From NCBI RefSeq assembly GCF_051020955.1, contig NW_027476837.1, forward strand, positions 62,001 through 126,000: a DNA stretch of 64,000 bases, written 5' to 3'. Position 1 is the first letter of the stretch. Each line of letters begins with the position of its first letter. Of this stretch, positions 62,445 to 64,000 are shown piece after piece. Origin of the DNA: Megalopta genalis (Eukaryota; Arthropoda; Insecta; Hymenoptera; Halictidae). The notes below the pieces were generated by a model. That model did no database searches and was not told where the DNA came from. It saw only the letters and a program-made list of their open reading frames with translations. The position numbers and the translations under genes are program-made.

Positions 62445-63420
62445 ATGAATTTTGAAGCTAACTGGTTTGATTCGACAGTATTTGAAACTATATCACTTAT
62501 ATACCAATTGTTTGAAGCAGAATCATTTGTTTCGCAAGGATTTGAAACAAAGCCTTCTACATCGCAATGATTTGAAGCTAAATCATGTGTTTCGCTTGGA
62601 TTTGAAGCTAAACCTTCTACATCCCATTGAGTTGAAGCTAAATCATGTGTTTTCCATGGATTTGATGCTAACTCGTTTGTTTCCCCTGCATTTGGTGCAA
62701 TATGATTTATATCGCATGTATCTGATGCTAAATCATTCGTTTCGCATGGATTTCAAGCTAAACCTTCTACATCGCATTGATTTAGAGCCAAGTCATGTGT
62801 TTCGCAAGCATTTGAAGCTAACTCGTTTGTTTCGTCTGCATTTGAAGCTATATCACTCATATCCCAAGTATTTGCAGCTAAATCATTTGTTTCGCATGGA
62901 TTCGAAGCAAATCCTTCTACATCGCATTGATTTGAAGCTAAATCATGTGTTTCGCTCGGATTTGAAGCTAAACATTCTACATCGCATTTATTTGAAGCTA
63001 AATCATGTGAATCGCACGGATTTTGAAGCTAACTCGTCAGTTTCGTCTGCATTTGAAGCTATATCACTTATATCCCAAGTGTTTGAAGCTAATTCATTTG
63101 TTTCGCATGGATTTGAAGCTAAACCTTCTACATCGCAATGATTTGGAGCTAAATCATGTGTTTCGCTTGGATTTGAATCTAAACCTTCTACATCGCATTG
63201 ATTTGAAGCTAAATCATGTGATTCGCTTGAATTTGAAGCTAACTCGTTTGTTTCCCTTGCATTTGAAGCTACGTCACATATATCGCAAGTATCTGATGCT
63301 AAATCATTTGTTTCGCATGGATTTGAAGCTAACTCGTTTGTTTCGTCTGCATTTGAAGCTATATCACATATATCCCAAGTGTTTGAAGCTGAATCATTTG
63401 CTTCGCTTCTATTTGAAGCT
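62445..63420. repeat. Block related to 17180-17830 and 18970-19180
   Basis: The satellite here combines sequence like 18970-19180 (AACTGGTTTGATTCG, CAATTGTTTGAAGC) with sequence like 17180-17830 (GATTTAGAGCCAAGTCATG, GAATCGCACGG). It shows that a left-arm segment, or its parent, also exists to the right of the retrotransposon. Confidence 0.75.
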
Positions 63421-64000
63421 AATCCTTTTACATCGCATTGATTTGAAGATAAATCATGTGTCTTGCTTGGATTTAAAGCTAACTCGTTTGTTTCGCCAGC
63501 ATTTGGAGCTATATCACTTAAATCGCAAGAATCTGAAGCTAAATCATTTGTTTCGCATGGATTTGAATCTAAACCTCCTACTTCGCATCGAGCTGAAGCT
63601 AAATGATGTGTATCGCATGGATTTTGAAGCTAACTCGATTGTTTCGTCTGCATTTGAAGCTATATCACTTATATACCAATTGTTGGAAGCTAAATCATTT
63701 GTTTCGCATGGATTCGAAGCAAAACCTTCTACATCGCATTGATTTGAAGCTAAATCATGTGTTTCGTTTGGATTTGAAGCTAATTCGTTTGTTTCCCCTG
63801 CATTTGAAGCTATATCATGTATATCGCAAGTATCTGATGCTAAATCATTTGTGTCGCATGGATTTGAAGCTAAGGCTTCTACTTCTCATCTATTTGAAGC
63901 TAAATGATGTGTATCGCATGAATTTTGAAGCTAACTGGTTTGATTCGACTGTATTTGAAACTATATCACTTATATACCAATTGTTTGAAGCAGAATCATT

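Larger units (their letters stand above)
57951..64000. repeat. 30-bp satellite array, right arm (no genes)
   Basis: The same 30-bp/150-bp satellite resumes immediately after the retrotransposon and runs off the right edge. The first bases after the insertion reproduce the sequence found at 51807-51890, so the retrotransposon split one continuous array. From 57951 to about 60650 it is mainly subfamily II. From about 60650 to 64000 it is mainly subfamily I and closely resembles 17180-17830 and 18660-19130 in the left arm. One irregular, truncated monomer lies near 58125-58140. No gene is supported. Confidence 0.96.

Noticed and set aside
1..64000. tRNA, rRNA, riboswitch or bacterial promoter/terminator signals
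   Set aside because: None were seen on either strand. The sequence is satellite plus one eukaryotic retrotransposon.

Overview
The window looks like eukaryotic, probably arthropod (most likely insect), heterochromatin. It consists almost entirely of an A+T-rich tandem satellite, interrupted once by a G+C-rich non-LTR retrotransposon of the R1 clade. No bacterial operon, host gene, tRNA or rRNA is visible. The arthropod assignment rests on the retrotransposon type, because the R1 clade is essentially an arthropod lineage. Species cannot be read from the sequence.

Satellite (1-52000 and 57951-64000, about 58 kb, roughly 1,900 monomers). The basic unit is 30 bp, with a nearly constant start (TTTGAAGCTA) and a nearly constant end (TTTCGC). 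Five monomer types, which I call A to E, follow one another in fixed order and form a 150-bp pentamer. Two pentamer subfamilies alternate in blocks of several hundred bases to several kilobases. Above the pentamer lie many segmental tandem duplications, with periods of about 180, 209, 211, 301, 481, 779 and 957 bp and 2.1-2.4, 4.65-4.80 and 9.78 kb. The most striking is a 9.78-kb block present twice in direct tandem (about 16.66-26.44 and 26.44-36.23 kb) with only a handful of differences. Its distal half was then amplified again as 4.65-kb units up to about 42.57 kb. The many long reading frames in the satellite follow from a stop-poor unit whose length is a multiple of three. Recurrent 29- and 31-bp monomers break every frame, so I call the satellite non-coding.

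Retrotransposon (about 52001-57950, minus strand, about 5.95 kb). It appears full length: a 5' leader, ORF1 (gag-like, coiled coil and three CCHC zinc knuckles), ORF2 (apurinic-type endonuclease, reverse transcriptase and a C-terminal CCHC motif; 1040 residues, no internal stop), a 3' UTR and an A-rich tail. A 14-15-bp target-site duplication of satellite sequence flanks it exactly. ORF1 stop and ORF2 start overlap as TAATG, the arrangement that couples translation in the silkworm element SART1. ORF1 carries one frameshift near 56840, so this copy is probably not autonomous as assembled, although the perfect target duplication and open ORF2 point to a recent insertion.

How the parts fit: ORF1 protein would coat the element RNA, and ORF2 protein would nick the satellite and prime reverse transcription from the T-ending 3' end at base 52000. 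The satellite itself evolves by unequal exchange in multiples of the 30- and 150-bp units, carrying rare marker variants to distant places on both sides of the insertion.
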